Assembly: GCA_034231615.1 (NCBI GenBank)
Contig: CM067309.1
Coordinates: 38,967,627 to 39,031,626, forward strand
DNA length: 64,000 nt
From: Meghimatium bilineatum
Lineage: Eukaryota > Mollusca > Gastropoda > Stylommatophora > Philomycidae
Direction: 5' to 3'
A program made the position numbers and the translations under genes. Shown here piece after piece: positions 41,166 to 54,500 of this stretch. The notes beneath the pieces are model-generated. The model searched no databases and was not told the DNA's origin. It saw nothing but the letters and a program-made list of their open reading frames with translations. Every line of letters starts with the position of its first letter. Positions within the stretch are counted from its first letter, which is position 1.

Positions 41166-41368
41166 TTTCACTTACTGTTCTGTATTGTTAGGTCACAAGA
41201 TGAGTCTGTCAGCATAGCAGAAAATATCATGCTAACTTGTGTTGGAGCAAAAACACATCCTTGTTAGACTCCATGTATACAGGAAAGGCTGATGATAATA
41301 CTCCACCACTGATAACTACAGCGATCGTTCCGTCATGGAACTGTTGCGCGATGTTGATTTAAAAAATG

Positions 41369-41387
41369 GGGGGGGGGGGGGGGGGGG
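41369..41387. repeat. Poly(G) tract
   Basis: About 19 G residues are present in a row. A similar tract is at 25069-25086. Confidence 0.9.
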
Positions 41388-41459
41388 TTAAATCTGTGCT
41401 ATCACTTTCCACAATCCATCTCTATTCAGTGTCAAATGGCGTTGTCAGTTGTATGCCTG

Positions 41460-41550
41460 CACAAATACATGCATACATACATACACAAACACACACTCTC
41501 CCTTACTCACACACAACACACACACATATATATATATATACGTATATGTG
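41460..41550. repeat. CATA/CA/TA microsatellite
   Basis: CATACATACATACACAAACA grades into CACACACATATATATATA. Confidence 0.85.
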
Positions 41551-41837
41551 TAATAACTAAATGTAGGTATATTATGAAAAATATACAATGATCCACAAAA
41601 CTTTGTCATTGCAAAAAGCAGTTTATTATCCCTATAGTAGCGTGTTGACAAATATAGTTCAAACGACTAAACAAAATAAGAATAGAATCACCTTTGACAA
41701 TCAAAAGTTTTTAAAGCAATTGAAATCAAGCAAAAAAGATGAAAATTGAAACAATATATTTTTTTTTTTAAATCAAGCATATCAAATCTACACGGTTGCC
41801 AACTAACTAACTAACCAATTGTTTGGAAAAGATATCT

Positions 41838-42115
41838 TCTTTTTCTTCTGCGTTCGTTCTCAAACTCCTGCAGATTAACAGGATGTAGTCCGGAGAACGG
41901 AATGCGTTGTGTCATGGTTTACAGCATTGCTGTGATATCTGCGCCTTTCGACCTGACACATCCAACTTCAGCATGGTTTTGGGTCACTGACCCTATATGG
42001 GATGGGACAGCCAACTCCATCCCATAACCTCCTTAGTCGCCTTTTACGACATGCGTGGAACGTAAACAGTGTTGCTATTCTTTGCTCCCCTTTCGGGCCC
42101 CGGCGACACACGGGA
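41838..42115 (-). repeat. Repeat family B copy
   Basis: A full-length match to 2145-2440 is present. AAAAGATAT flanks both sides (GGAAAAGATATCTTC / GGGAAAAGATATAATA), a likely TSD. Confidence 0.88.
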
Positions 42116-42670
42116 GGGAAAAGATATAATACATTTGAGTAGATCTTATTCAGACATTAATTTTGTCATTACTTCATCGTCCAGCTCCCTGCGGAGTAAA
42201 TGTCTTCAGCAAACAACTTTCATAATTAGTCAGCTCTCCCAATTCTGTTTTGTTTGCAATTAATTATCGATAATGGGCAATGCAATAAAACTATATACAA
42301 AATGGAGTCATATAAAAGCATAAAATTTGTAGAACAAAACACCTTGTAATAAAAATTGTCTTAAAAAATCAGAAATGTACCACTTATATCAACTTAACGG
42401 CTTGACATTGTATGAAAAATCGATTCCTATAGCTAAATAATACAATTCTAAGACCACAGCCTTGTGAATTTCTGTATTTCACTGTGGCTGGATTGCCAGA
42501 ACCGCGACCTTCGCTATTTTTATGCCTAAATTGGAGATACATCGGGGATAAGGGAGTGCTAAAAAAGTATTGACTAATGCTCTGACATAACCTAATTAGA
42601 CTAGCACAGGTTGGTATGATTGTACTTCGCCATAATAAATAATTTTTTATTAACCAAATTGAGACCAAAC
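42116..42670. other. Old dispersed repeat, no gene
   Basis: Part of it (42180-42330) resembles 22600-22800. Nothing coding is recognised. Confidence 0.35.
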
Positions 42671-42673
42671 TCT

Positions 42674-42908
42674 AAATAAAGGGTGGACAAAATACAGCCC
42701 GCGGGACAATTCCGGCCCGCCAAGCAACCTTTTCTGGGCCGCCAGGCTGATATAAAATACTATGCGCACTGACTCCAGAGACCATTTTTTTTTAAAACAC
42801 ACAACATTGGGATCCAAAGAACTAACAAATCGTTTGGACCCACATACCACATGAGTAATGTTCAATCCAAATCCGACCCGCTAGTTTAAATAGATTGCCC
42901 ACCGCCGG
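42674..42908. mobile_element. hAT-like non-autonomous element
   Basis: The left end AGGGTGGACAAAATACAGCC and reversed right end GCGGTGGGCAATCTATTTAA resemble the CAGGGGTGGGCAA termini of hAT elements. The internal CCCGCGGGACAATTCCGGCC is also typical. A TSD could not be read. Confidence 0.6.
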
Positions 42909-43139
42909 GCTGAATGTGATATTGCTGTAATTTTAATTCCACTTTTTACATTGTTAGACTTGCTTTTTAAATCCTTCCCCTCTTCCATTGACCAATTATT
43001 TCTTGTATGCCTGTTGTTTATATTTTCTTTTACGCTTGTTTCCCCTTTGTATTATACTTTTCTACGCAATGCCTCCTTAATATTTCTTTTTATGTTGGTG
43101 CTTTTTTTAAAGTGTCATTCTAGTGTGTTTCCTTATTGT

Positions 43140-43565
43140 TCCATCGTACTAAATCATTTTCTATATTCCATATGGTCATTATTACTTCCTACTAAATGTC
43201 ATTTTCTATATTCATAGGGTCATTATTCATTCCTACTAAATGTCGTTTTCTATTTTCCATATGGTCATTATTACTTCCTACTAAATGTCGTTTTCTATAT
43301 TAATAGGGTCATTATTACTTCCTACTATATGTCGTTTTCTATATTAATAGGGTCATTATTACTTCCTACTATATGTCGTTTTCTATTTTCCATATGGTCA
43401 TTATTACTTCCTACTAAATGTCGTTTTCTGTTTTCCTTTAGGTCATCGTTTCATCCCTACTAAACATAATTTCTATTTTCCTTAGAGTCATTGTGTCTTC
43501 CCACTGAAAATCATTTTCTAATTTCATAAGTGCCGTTATTTCTTTGAACTAAATGTGGTATTTTA
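43140..43565. repeat. 45-bp minisatellite, degenerate
   Basis: About nine copies of a unit with GGTCATTATTACTTCCTACT and AAATGTCGTTTTCTAT are present. Confidence 0.85.
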
Positions 43566-43747
43566 TTTTACTAAGGTTCATTGATGAAAACGTTTTAGTT
43601 AAAGCTTTGCCTGTGCTTTTTTCCCCTCAGTTTCATTGTATCAATATTTTATCACGTAACTTTACTTATTTCTGCCATATTGAATTTGTTTCATGTTACC
43701 AAAGCCCCCTCCCAAATTGTTGATGTTGGTTGTCTTATGCCTGACAT

Positions 43748-43916
43748 TGATCTTCTTCTTCTTCGTCATCGTTCATTCTCAAACTCCTGTTGGATCTCTA
43801 TTGCAGTAGGACGATGGCCCTATTAGATTTCCAGCAGGATATAGTCCAGAGAATGAAAATGCATTGTGTCGCCGTTTTAATTGCGCCAATGGCCCGACAC
43901 ATCCGTCTTCGGCGGT
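43748..43916 (-). repeat. Repeat family A copy
   Basis: A full-length match is present. TTGACATTGATC on the right repeats TGACATTGATCTTC on the left, consistent with a TSD. Confidence 0.85.
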
Positions 43917-43919
43917 TGA

Positions 43920-44880
43920 CATTGATCTCTGAGTTCTGTACTTCTAAAAATGTCACTTAAATATAATTTAATATTGCAACTTTTCAGAAATTGGCAATAC
44001 AACATATTGCAAAACAGTATATTGATTTTGTAAATTTAAACTTTAACAAATAAAGGTGTATGTAAAAATGTATATATATATTTAATATATACACCAAGGA
44101 CGTGGTCGTATATAGTGAAGTTCTTCGGGAGACAGCCAAAGTAGTGCTGGTGGAAATGTGCTTGTATGGCGACGCAGTGATTGGACAGTTCTTGTCACGT
44201 GTTTGTTACGAAGCGTGCACTGAATTTTAGTTTCGAACTTCAGAATTCTGAAAGTAAATTTAGTGCTGGTTCAGACCATTATTTTTGGTTGATAAACTAT
44301 TATTATTACTATATTATTATTTAAAAAATTATAATAATATTTATTGATTAATTTTTAATTTGAGACTCATTTGGGCTATCATAATGTTAGTACATTTATC
44401 GCTCTTTCAAAATGGCTACGTTATTTGGGAGTAATACCAAAACAAATGTTACAATAATTATTTTTACAAATATAACAAAATATGAATTTCCATCGAAATA
44501 ACATAATATTGCAAGATATAAATGAAGTCTATATGGTATGCAGGATATTTGGTATATAAACTTCAATAAGGAAAGGGTGGGGTGTGACGATGTTTCCAAG
44601 ACCTCCAATAAAAGAACCATCGCACAGTAACCTCAAACAGCCATTTATGTATAGGCGTATTTATATATATTGTATTTGCTGTAGGCTTCTATGTATAGGC
44701 CCTATTTTTTATCATTAATATTAATTTTTCTGTGTTTTAAATTAATCGTGAATTGTCTGGCAGCGTTATAAGTTTGGAGAAACTTAATTTAAAAGGCGGG
44801 TGGGGGGGGGGGTACTGCAGTGAAACTGTGAACTAGGCCTATATAGTACATGCATATAAATGTACAGAAACATAATGGAT
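43920..44880. other. AT-rich spacer downstream of gene 3
   Basis: I see no coding signal. Runs of TAT and ATT, and a short G run at 44804-44812, are the only features. Confidence 0.3.
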
Positions 44881-44884
44881 TGAA

Positions 44885-44995
44885 ATTCAGTTTTAGTTAA
44901 CAAAACACTGAGAATCAACGTTTCGACCAGCAGGTCTTTGTAAAGATATTGATCAAAATATTGATTTCGTGAGTTTGTGTATTGCAAAATTGCAT
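44885..44995 (-). mobile_element. Possible Penelope-like element end
   Basis: The minus strand contains AAAGACCTGCTGGTCGAAAC, GTTGATTCTCAGTGTTTTG and TAACTAAAACTGAATTTCAA. This kind of sequence often borders Penelope-like retroelements. No RT or GIY-YIG coding is present. Confidence 0.4.
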
Positions 44996-45414
44996 TTTAA
45001 TTCAGTTGTATTTCTTTACTTCTTTTTCCTATTTTCATCCTAGATTCCTCAGAGAATCAGTGTATGATGTAACACTATTTTCCATTCCTGCAATAATTTA
45101 GTGTCAACGTTTGTTGATTTCTCCAATTTTTTTAGTGGATGAATACATTACACTATATCTTTCTGGATTGATACAGCGTGTAATTACTATTTTGAAAATA
45201 TGGACTATGGTTGTGTTGTTTTTTTATCATCGAAAGGTAATTGTAGGTAGACTGGTCATTTTTTTAGGTTAGGTGATGGTTTGTGTGGGGAGCTGTTGAG
45301 ATTTACAGAGCGCCAGTGACGACTGTCGGCTAAGTGGGTTTCCAACAATTGATTAGCAGGATGTTGAAATTGTGTAGTTTGGAACTTTCTGAGTTCGTGT
45401 TATGAGAAGCGCAA

Positions 45415-45531
45415 TTTTGGAATCTGCTATTTGAGAATGAGCCGTACCTAGTAGGGCATAGGTGAATCTGGGAGATGAGTTTGAATCCAAGTTAACTGGA
45501 GGATTTTCGAATGTTGTGTGTGCTTTGGACC
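45415..45531. repeat. Gene 3 downstream block homologous to the gene 2 3' flank
   Basis: TTGGAATCTGCTATTTGAGA, ATGAGCCGTACCTAGTAGGG and GAGTTTGAATCCAAGTTAAC match the repeat of about 77 bp at 26010-26225 once. Confidence 0.7.
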
Positions 45532-48500
45532 CTATTTAGCAGAATTATCGAATGTGTCAGGTGAGTTTGTATCCGAGTTAGCCGGATTATCAAATGTGTC
45601 AGGTGAGTTTGTATCCGAGTTAGCAGCATTTTGCCTGGAAGGTGAATTTGCATTTTGGGTATCTAGAGTTTGGGGTCTAGGCGGTGGATTCACATTTTGG
45701 ATATCTAGAGTTTGGGGTCTAGGCGGTGGATTAGCACTGTTGATGTCTGCATTTTGGGGTCTAGAAGGTGGATTCGCACTTCGGGTGTCTGGATTTTGGG
45801 ATCTACGTGGATTCGGACTTTGGAGATCTAGTGTTTGGGGCCGAGAAGGTGGATTCGAACTGCGAATGTCTGGATTTAGGGGTCTACGTTTATTCGGACT
45901 TTGAGTATCAGTACTTTGTAATCTGATAGGCGTGCCGGAACCTTCGTTGGCAGGATTTTCAAGTCTGGAACGTTGGTTTACATTTTGACTTTCAAGCGTT
46001 TGGATTTTGGGAGGTGTGTTTCCATTTCGGGTATTAGGTTTTTCTATCTCTGTAGTTGGATTCGCTCTTTGTACTTCTTGGTTACGGTAGTTAGCTGGTT
46101 GGACTACACCTTGATCGTCATACTCTAAAGACTCGTCATATCTATTTGTCCGTGAGATAGTATCGTTTATAATCTCACCATCAAGATCTGTGTACAGAGG
46201 TAGAGGCGCATAAGGCCCACCATAGTATGGATATACTGTATCCCAAGCTGCACATCTGTGTGGGCAATACCTATGCCTGCAAAACAGTTGACGATCTGCG
46301 CATTCAGGACTGCCAAGTTTCTGCGCCTCTGGACTGCAGACCGGGCAATGAAAGTGCTCGCAGTTATTGACACATCCGCAGTATGAGGCACAAGTGTTTC
46401 TGCAATATCCTGCAACAAAATGGCGGTAATTGTTGAATTTGAGCAATCATGTTTAGTTTCTAACATAGATATTTGACATATTTTGTGTTTACGCTTAGAC
46501 AGACTCAACAAGCTGAGAGTGTCCAGTCTTCATGCCCTTCATAATTCGATGTTTTAATGCGGACATTTCTTACTAGAAGTCTGTGTTTAGAATACGAAAT
46601 CGTTCAGTCTGAATAATTTATGAATGGAACTTAAATCGTTATTATGCCAACGATGTGCTACCAATGCTAAACATGGACAACGACGGTACAAGACAAAGGT
46701 AAACGTATGAAAGCTGAAATGGCATGCTTACGAAGAATCCTAGGAATATCGCTAAGAGACAGAGTGAGAAATGAAGACATTAGACCCAAAAAAAACCCCG
46801 GCACAGCCCCAATCTTGAAATATATTAATTGACAAAAGATCAAACGGTTTGCACACATCAGCAGACTACCATCAAACAGCATACCACAGCAAGCTATACT
46901 ATACAGATACAGTGAAGGCAGACCTAGAGGCCAACCATTTAACGATAGACCACCGAAATAAAATAAGCGACACATTTCACACTATACTCAGCACATAAGA
47001 GGGCCGTCTCCATAAATTCCTTCTACGCCTGACGCTGAAAGACAGCAAAGGGTTTAGCGAATATATAGACATTAGAAAATGTTATCCTCTGCCATTTTGG
47101 GATTTAGATACTGGACATGCTGGTCCTTGCACTTCTCCTTCTGCGTGTGGTCTCAGACGTCTGCTAGTTAGATAGATGTAGTCCGTAGAATGACATGCTT
47201 TGTATCATAGTTAACACCTTAGCTTTGATAACTGCTACTTTCGGCTCGACACATACGTCTTCAGAATGACTTTTGGGTCACTTTAACCAATAAGAAGAGA
47301 TAGCCAAACTACCCTAAGCATACCTACACTCTTACATCATATATGGCAAGTCACAGTGTAACTATTCTTTGCTCTCCTTTTGTATTTTGCAACACAAGTG
47401 CGGATCTTTGCAATAATTTATATAGCTTGCCTATATAATCGCTGTACACTGCCGTTACACCGATCCGTACTAAATACTCACAATTCATATGACGTAGTGT
47501 CACAACCAATGTAAATGCGTGCACAGTAACATTGTAGACACCATGTATAGTAAAACGACTGGAGGGGGGAAAAATCCCCCTTCACATAAAATCATATTAT
47601 ATTAATATTAATAGAAGTCAATCATTTCATATATCTCAGAACACATAGGCCAAATTCTCTATTTCTATCTTCCTAAGAGCACTCTTTTTCATTATGTCTT
47701 CCTAAGGGCACACACATACTCTCTCGCTCTATCTTCCTAGAAGCGCACTGTCTCTCTAGTTCTATCTTCCTAAGAGCACTATCTTTCTCTCTCTCGTTCT
47801 ATCTTCATAAGAACACACTCTCTTTCTCTCTTTCGTTCTATCTTCCGAAGAGCACTCTCTATTTCGTTCTATCTTCCTAATAGTACACACTCACTCGCTC
47901 TATCTTCCTAAGAGCACTCGCTCTCTTTCTCTCTCTTTCGTTCTATCTTCCTGAGAGCACACTCTCTCTCGTTCTTTTTTCCTAAGAGCACTCTCTTTCT
48001 CTCTCTTTCGTTCTATCTTCCTAAGAGCACTCTCTCTTTCTCTCTATTTCGTTCTATCTTCCTAAGAGCCCACTCTCTCTCTCTCTCTCTCTCGTTCTAT
48101 TATCCTCGATATTCACAATATGCTCCAAGCACCACTACCTATTCTGCGTGTACCTAGTAGAATCGGGCATGAAACATGCGCATAAGGGATGCTCAGGCAA
48201 TTATAGTTGTACAGGTCACATCGTCGGTTGCAGGCGGCGAAACACGTAGTGGCTCCGGTTCTACTCAAGGTCAGCAAGACGGTAACAGTCAGTAGAAGAA
48301 CTGCAACGATAAAAATACGGCAATCTCATGCATTTGTGTATGTTGGCGAAGTTTTGTTTACAGATATCACTTGTGCATGTTGGTGAAGTTTTGTTTACAG
48401 ATATCATTTGTGTATGTTGGTGAAGTTTTGTTTATAGATATCATTTGTGTATGTCGGTGAAGTTTTGTTTACAGATATCATTTTTGAATGTTGGTGAAGC

Positions 48501-51500
48501 TTTGTTTACAGATATCACTTTTGTATGTTGGTGAAGTTTTGTTTACAGATATCATTTGTGTATGTTGGTGAAGTTTTGTTTACAGATATCACTTTTGTAT
48601 ATTGGTGAAGTTTTGTTTACAGATATCACTTTTGTATGTTGGTGAAGTTTTGTTTACAGATATCACTTTTTGCACGTAGGTGAAGTTTCGTTTACATACA
48701 TCACTTGCATTTGTTGGTAAAGATTTGTTTATAGACATCGCTTTTGTATGTTGGTATACTATTTACAAATATCATTTTTGCACATTGGTGAATTTATTTT
48801 ACATACATCACTCATGTATGTTGGTGAATTTTTGTTTACACATATCACTTTTGTATATTGGTGATGTTTTTACAGATATCCATTTTTCTATGTAGCCTAT
48901 GTGAAGTTTTTACAGATATAACTTTTCATTATATTAGTTTTTAACTGGCTTTGTGTAGCATTACAATAGTTCCACTCTCATTGTGTACATAACAACAGCA
49001 ATAGAGACATCACATTACACTGATTACACTACAATAATTTCAGACCTCATGTTTCGCTATAACAGTTCTATAGACCTGCATTACATTACATGACAGTAGT
49101 TTAGTCCGTCTCTTTGCCAGAGTTGTACATGGTATGTCTTGAACGGCTAATGTACCAGGTACAAAGTCAGAAGCAGGCAACTTTCCAACTAGACTTTTCA
49201 GAGCGCAATGGAAACCTACTAAACGTATTTATATTGCCTATAAAATCACTAATTTAGAAAAATGTTGGAGTAATCGCTACGTTTTGAATAAAATATACTA
49301 CTAACGTCTTTGTTACATTACAATTGAATTTTTGGTTACATCACAATATAATATTTTGTTACACTGCAATAAAATAGTTTGTTACATTACAATATAATAT
49401 TTTGTTTCATTACAATAGAATATACAGCCAACGTTTTTGTTACATTACAATAGAATATTTTGTTACATTACAATAGAATATTTTGTTACATTACAATAGA
49501 ATATTTTGTTACATTACAATAGAATATTTTGTTACATTACAATAGAATATTTTGTTACATTACAATAGAATATACTTCAAAAGTAGTTGTTACATTACAA
49601 TAGAATATACTGCAAAAGTAGTTGTTACATTACAATAGAATATACCTCCAGCGTTTTTGTTACATTACAATAGAATATACTAGCAGCGTTTTTGTTACAT
49701 TACAATAGAATATACTAGCAGCGTTTTTGTTACATTACAATAGAATATACCTCCAGCGTTTTTGTTACATTACAATAGAATATACCTCAAGCGTTTTTGT
49801 TACATTACAATAGAATATACTAGCAGCGTTTTTGTTACATTACAATAGAATATACCTCCAGCGTTTTTGTTACATTACAATAGAAAATACTAACAACGTT
49901 TTTGTTACATTACAATAGAATATACTAGCAGCGTTTTTGTTACATTAAAATAGAATATACCTCCGGCGTTTTTGTTACATTACAATAGAAAATACTAACA
50001 ACGTTTTTGTTACATTACAATAGAATATACTACCAATGTTTTTGTTGCATTAAAAAATATTCTGAGATCTAATAACGCCACGCTAAAATCGATCTATAGA
50101 CATTTGGGTTATAGTGGCAATTTACGTTAATTCTGTTCATCTATGTTCCTTCAGCGCCGAATAGAGCAGAAATCAGAGCTCTCCTGTTCGAGCGATGTGA
50201 TGCTAATGTGTGTAACTCTTGCATGTTATTGAAACACATAGTCATACCCTTTTTGGTAGTTATTCTGTGAAGAGTTTCTCTTTGCAGTCCTCATTTTATT
50301 TTGTCATCTGGTACGCATTTTAAAGGTATCCAGAATTAACAAGAAAGCAAGTAATAGCAAACCAGGATCCCAAACACCATTCAATGATTTATCAAAACAG
50401 TCCTTTTTAGGACTAACCTCTAACCCCCCTCCCCTACTATTTAATGCCCTTTTCAGGACAGACCAGACCCCATGTCATTCCCTCAGTCCCCAACAGGACA
50501 ACACCCCAAGTCATTCGACCACCAGATACGCCCGATATAACCAAAGAAAAATATTTCACGGTTGAAAAGGTCGTGACTTTCTCAAGAAAGGCAAATTCAG
50601 TATTAAACAAACAAACAAACAATGATTGTAGTGACAGCCTGTTTTCATTCATTCTACTTACATGTCAGATAATAAGCCCATCGTTTTCTTCTTGTTATAA
50701 AAACATATTGATGTTTGGTGACTTCACCTACTTGTTTGTTTGACTTGAATTCTTCCCAAATAATATTAAAGAGTGTTATATGACATTTATTTACAAATGA
50801 ATATTACTTTTTCTCCAGTGATTTTGTTATTTTCCAACGTTCGCCACGATGTCTTAATACGGATATTACATTGGAGTTTCCAAGTTTTCTCGCATGCGGT
50901 TGCGTCTGTGGGTCTCACCTATGGCTCACTAGACAAACCAACCATGCAACAGAAAACCTCAGTAGATCAATCAATCAATCAAGTGTCATACCGACTGGCG
51001 TAGGCGATCATGTTTTTCCACGACTCTCTGTCTCTTGTGTTGTCAGTAAGCTAGGTTGGTGAGCTTCTACCGTGCCACGATACAAGCCCATCTAGTAACT
51101 TTTCTCTTTGTCAACCTCTATCTCTTCTCCCTTTGATCTTTCCAGTAGTTATTAAGTGTTCAAGCTGTGTTCTTCTCAGTACATACCCTAGAAACCTTGA
51201 CTGTCTGCCTCTAATGTTTGATATGATTGATCTTTTTACGCCAGCATCAATGAGAACCTCTTATTAGTTTTCTTGGCTGTCCATGGTATTTTCATCATCT
51301 TCTCAGAAACCACATTTCTGTAGCCTCTAATTCACTTTGAATTTTCTTGTTAACAGTCCATGCTTCACTTCCATTTAAAAAAATTGGTTCTATATAACAT
51401 CTCAGCACTCGAATTCCTCAGTAGATGACATGTCTTTATATTGAGGTTATCTTCTTATAGAAGCTTCATGGCACATCATCTATATAATCCCGTAGTCGTA

Positions 51501-54500
51501 ACCTTCTATAACAGTTACCATGTTGTTCTGACAGGTCGACGTTGTGCTTGAACTAGTTATGGGCACGGCGTGGGTGGGTCAGTGGGTGGAACAACAAAGA
51601 AACCTGTCGCAGTGGCCAGAGTTGTTCCCTGATGTAGACGTTTGTTCCGGCAGCATTAGACTCGATACACCATCGAGTCGAATGGCTGCTGGAACAGAAA
51701 GCGGAGCACTTATGGGAATACCCCACGTGCTGTGAGGCCAGTTTCTAATCCAGAATCAAGAAGAATCAAGTGGTATTTTGGTATATTTACTTATTGTATG
51801 TTTCCAGGTGGTTGAACGCAGTTGCTGCTAATACGATAGTTTCTGAAATTCTAATAATATTCCTAATCGTGATTTACTCTACTCTAGTTTCTGACATCCT
51901 AATTATTACTGAAATTGTGGGAGCTGATGCGCTGCCAAAACTAGGGGGAAAATGGAACATTTCAGCTATTCTCTGCCGTAAAAATAAGGTTAAAACACTA
52001 ATCAGCAACAATTATACATCACGGCGGAAGAAAGATATGGATATTTATCAGAAACTAGACCCCCCATACACGATATCTACACAGAGAATATCTTTAAAAA
52101 TATAGAAGAAATGCCAGGACTCAAGATCAATGGGAAAATAATAAACAACATTAGATACGCAAATGGCACTGTTCTTTTAGCAGAAAGTGAACATGAACTA
52201 TAAAGACTAATAGATCAAGTCAATAAATCAAGCAATGAATATGGACTGGATATAAACATCCAAAAAACAAAAACCATGATAATCAGCAAAGACACAGAAG
52301 AACAAGAGCTAAACATAAACATACATGGAGAAAAGCTACAACAAGTAAAGCATTATCAATATCTTGGACACATAGTCACAAATGCTGGCAGATGTGAAAC
52401 AGAAGTTAAAAGGAGAATAGGAATGGCTAAAAAGTACCTTCAATGACATGAGGAAAATATTAATATCTAAACAAATTACAAACAAGTTAAAAATGAGAAT
52501 TATATAATGCTACATCTATTCTATATTAATGTATGGCTCAGAAACATGGACACTAAATAAACAATTAGAAGGCAAAATTGATGCCTTTGAGATGTGGGTA
52601 TATAGAAGAATAGGGAGAACATCATGGAAAGAGAAGAAAACAAATAAAGAGGTGCTAAAAACACTTAATATGAAGAAAGAACTACTAAGAGAAATAAAGA
52701 TCAGGCAAATAAAATACTTTGTACACAAAAAAGACATGACACCTTATTGAAGACCTTACTTGAGGGTAAAGTCAAAGGGAAGCGAGCAAGAGGTAGGCAG
52801 AGATATAAGTGGGAGAGTAACATCACACGATGGACAGGTTACAGTCTAGCAGAGTGCACCACCAAGACAAGAGACAGTGGATGTTGGAAATCCGTTGAAG
52901 CCAATCTTAGTTGCTTAGACGGCACTTGATGATGATGATTAACTTATAGTCAAGGACATAACTCTAACTAAATTTCATAAAGGGATGTAACAAATGATCA
53001 TCCTCGTCATCATCATCATGTGATGATGGAACAGCAACTTATTTCTTATTAAATGTTATTGTATTCTCTGAAATGTGTTGTAAACCTGACTACACACACC
53101 CGCATGTATCGAAATGAAAAGATTTAGATTTAGAAAATAACACTACAATCATTATGCACACCTCAGATTACAATACAATCATTGTGCACTCCTCAGATTA
53201 CACTACAATCATTGTGCACACCTCAGATTACACTACAATCATTGTGCACACCTCAGATTACACTACAATCATTGTGCACACCTCAGATTACACTACAATC
53301 ATTGTGCATACCGCAGATTACACTACAATCATTGTTCACATCTCAGATTACACTACAATCATTGTGCACACTTCAGATTACACTACAACAACTGTGCACA
53401 CCTCAGATTACACTACAATCATTGTGCACACCTCATATTACACTACAATCATTTTGCACACCTCAGATTACATTATATAATTGTGGACACCTCAGATTAC
53501 ATTATATAATTGTGGACACCTCAGATTACACTACAATTATTGTGCACACCTCAGATTACATTATAATAATTGTGGACACCTCAGATTACATTATAATAAT
53601 TGTGGCCACCTCAGATTACATTATAATAATTGTTGGCACCTCAGATTACATTATATAATTGTGGACACCTCAGATTACATTATATAATTGTGAACACCTC
53701 AGATTACATTACATAATTGTGGACACCTCATATTACATTATAATAATTGTGCCCACCTCAGATTACATTATATAATTGTGGACACCTCAGATTACATTAT
53801 ATAATTGTGGACACCTCAGATTACATTATATAATTGTGGACACCTCAGATTACATTATATAATTGTGGACACCTCAGATTACATTATAATAGTTGTAGAC
53901 ACCTCAGATTACATTATATAATTGTGGACACCTCAGATTACATTATAATAATTGTGGACACCTCAGATTACATTATATAATTGTGGACACCTCAGATTAC
54001 ATTATAATAATTGTGGACACCTCAGATTACATTATATAATTGTGGGCACCTCAGATTACATTATAATAATTGTGGACACCTCAGATTACATTATATAATT
54101 GTGGACACCTCAGATTACATTATAATAATTGTGGACACCTCAGATTAAATTATATAATTGTGGACACTTCAGATTACATTATAATAATTGTGGACACCTC
54201 AAATTACATTATAATAATTGTGGACACCTCAGATTACATTATATAATTGTGGACACCTCAAATTACATTATATAATTGTGGACACCTCAGATTACATTAC
54301 AATAATTGTTGGCACCTCAGATTACATTATAATAATTGTTGGCACCTCAGATTACATTACAATAATTGTTGAGACCTCAGATTACATTACAATAATTTTT
54401 GGCACCTCAGATTACACCATGGTACAATGGTGATCTTGGCATAAACTTAGATTACAATTCGTTCTACCACTGTTTACAGCGTATCTGCTATATTTTCTAT

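Larger units (their letters stand above)
40490..41365 (-). mobile_element. LS LINE RT core remnant, interrupted twice
   Basis: The minus strand reads INIAQQFHDGTIAVVISGG and a degenerate LFxxML segment (41365-41170), GKLFHLRRVKDTT (40950-40912), then IKKLLYADDY (40660-40630, the YADD box) and QVILNQFAEACDNFSFTIS. This is the motif order of a non-LTR reverse transcriptase. An S2 SINE and a TIR element sit between the pieces. Confidence 0.75.

Noticed and set aside
52516-52737. Minus-strand frame over LZ
   Set aside because: Antisense shadow of the LINE ORF at 52529-52750.
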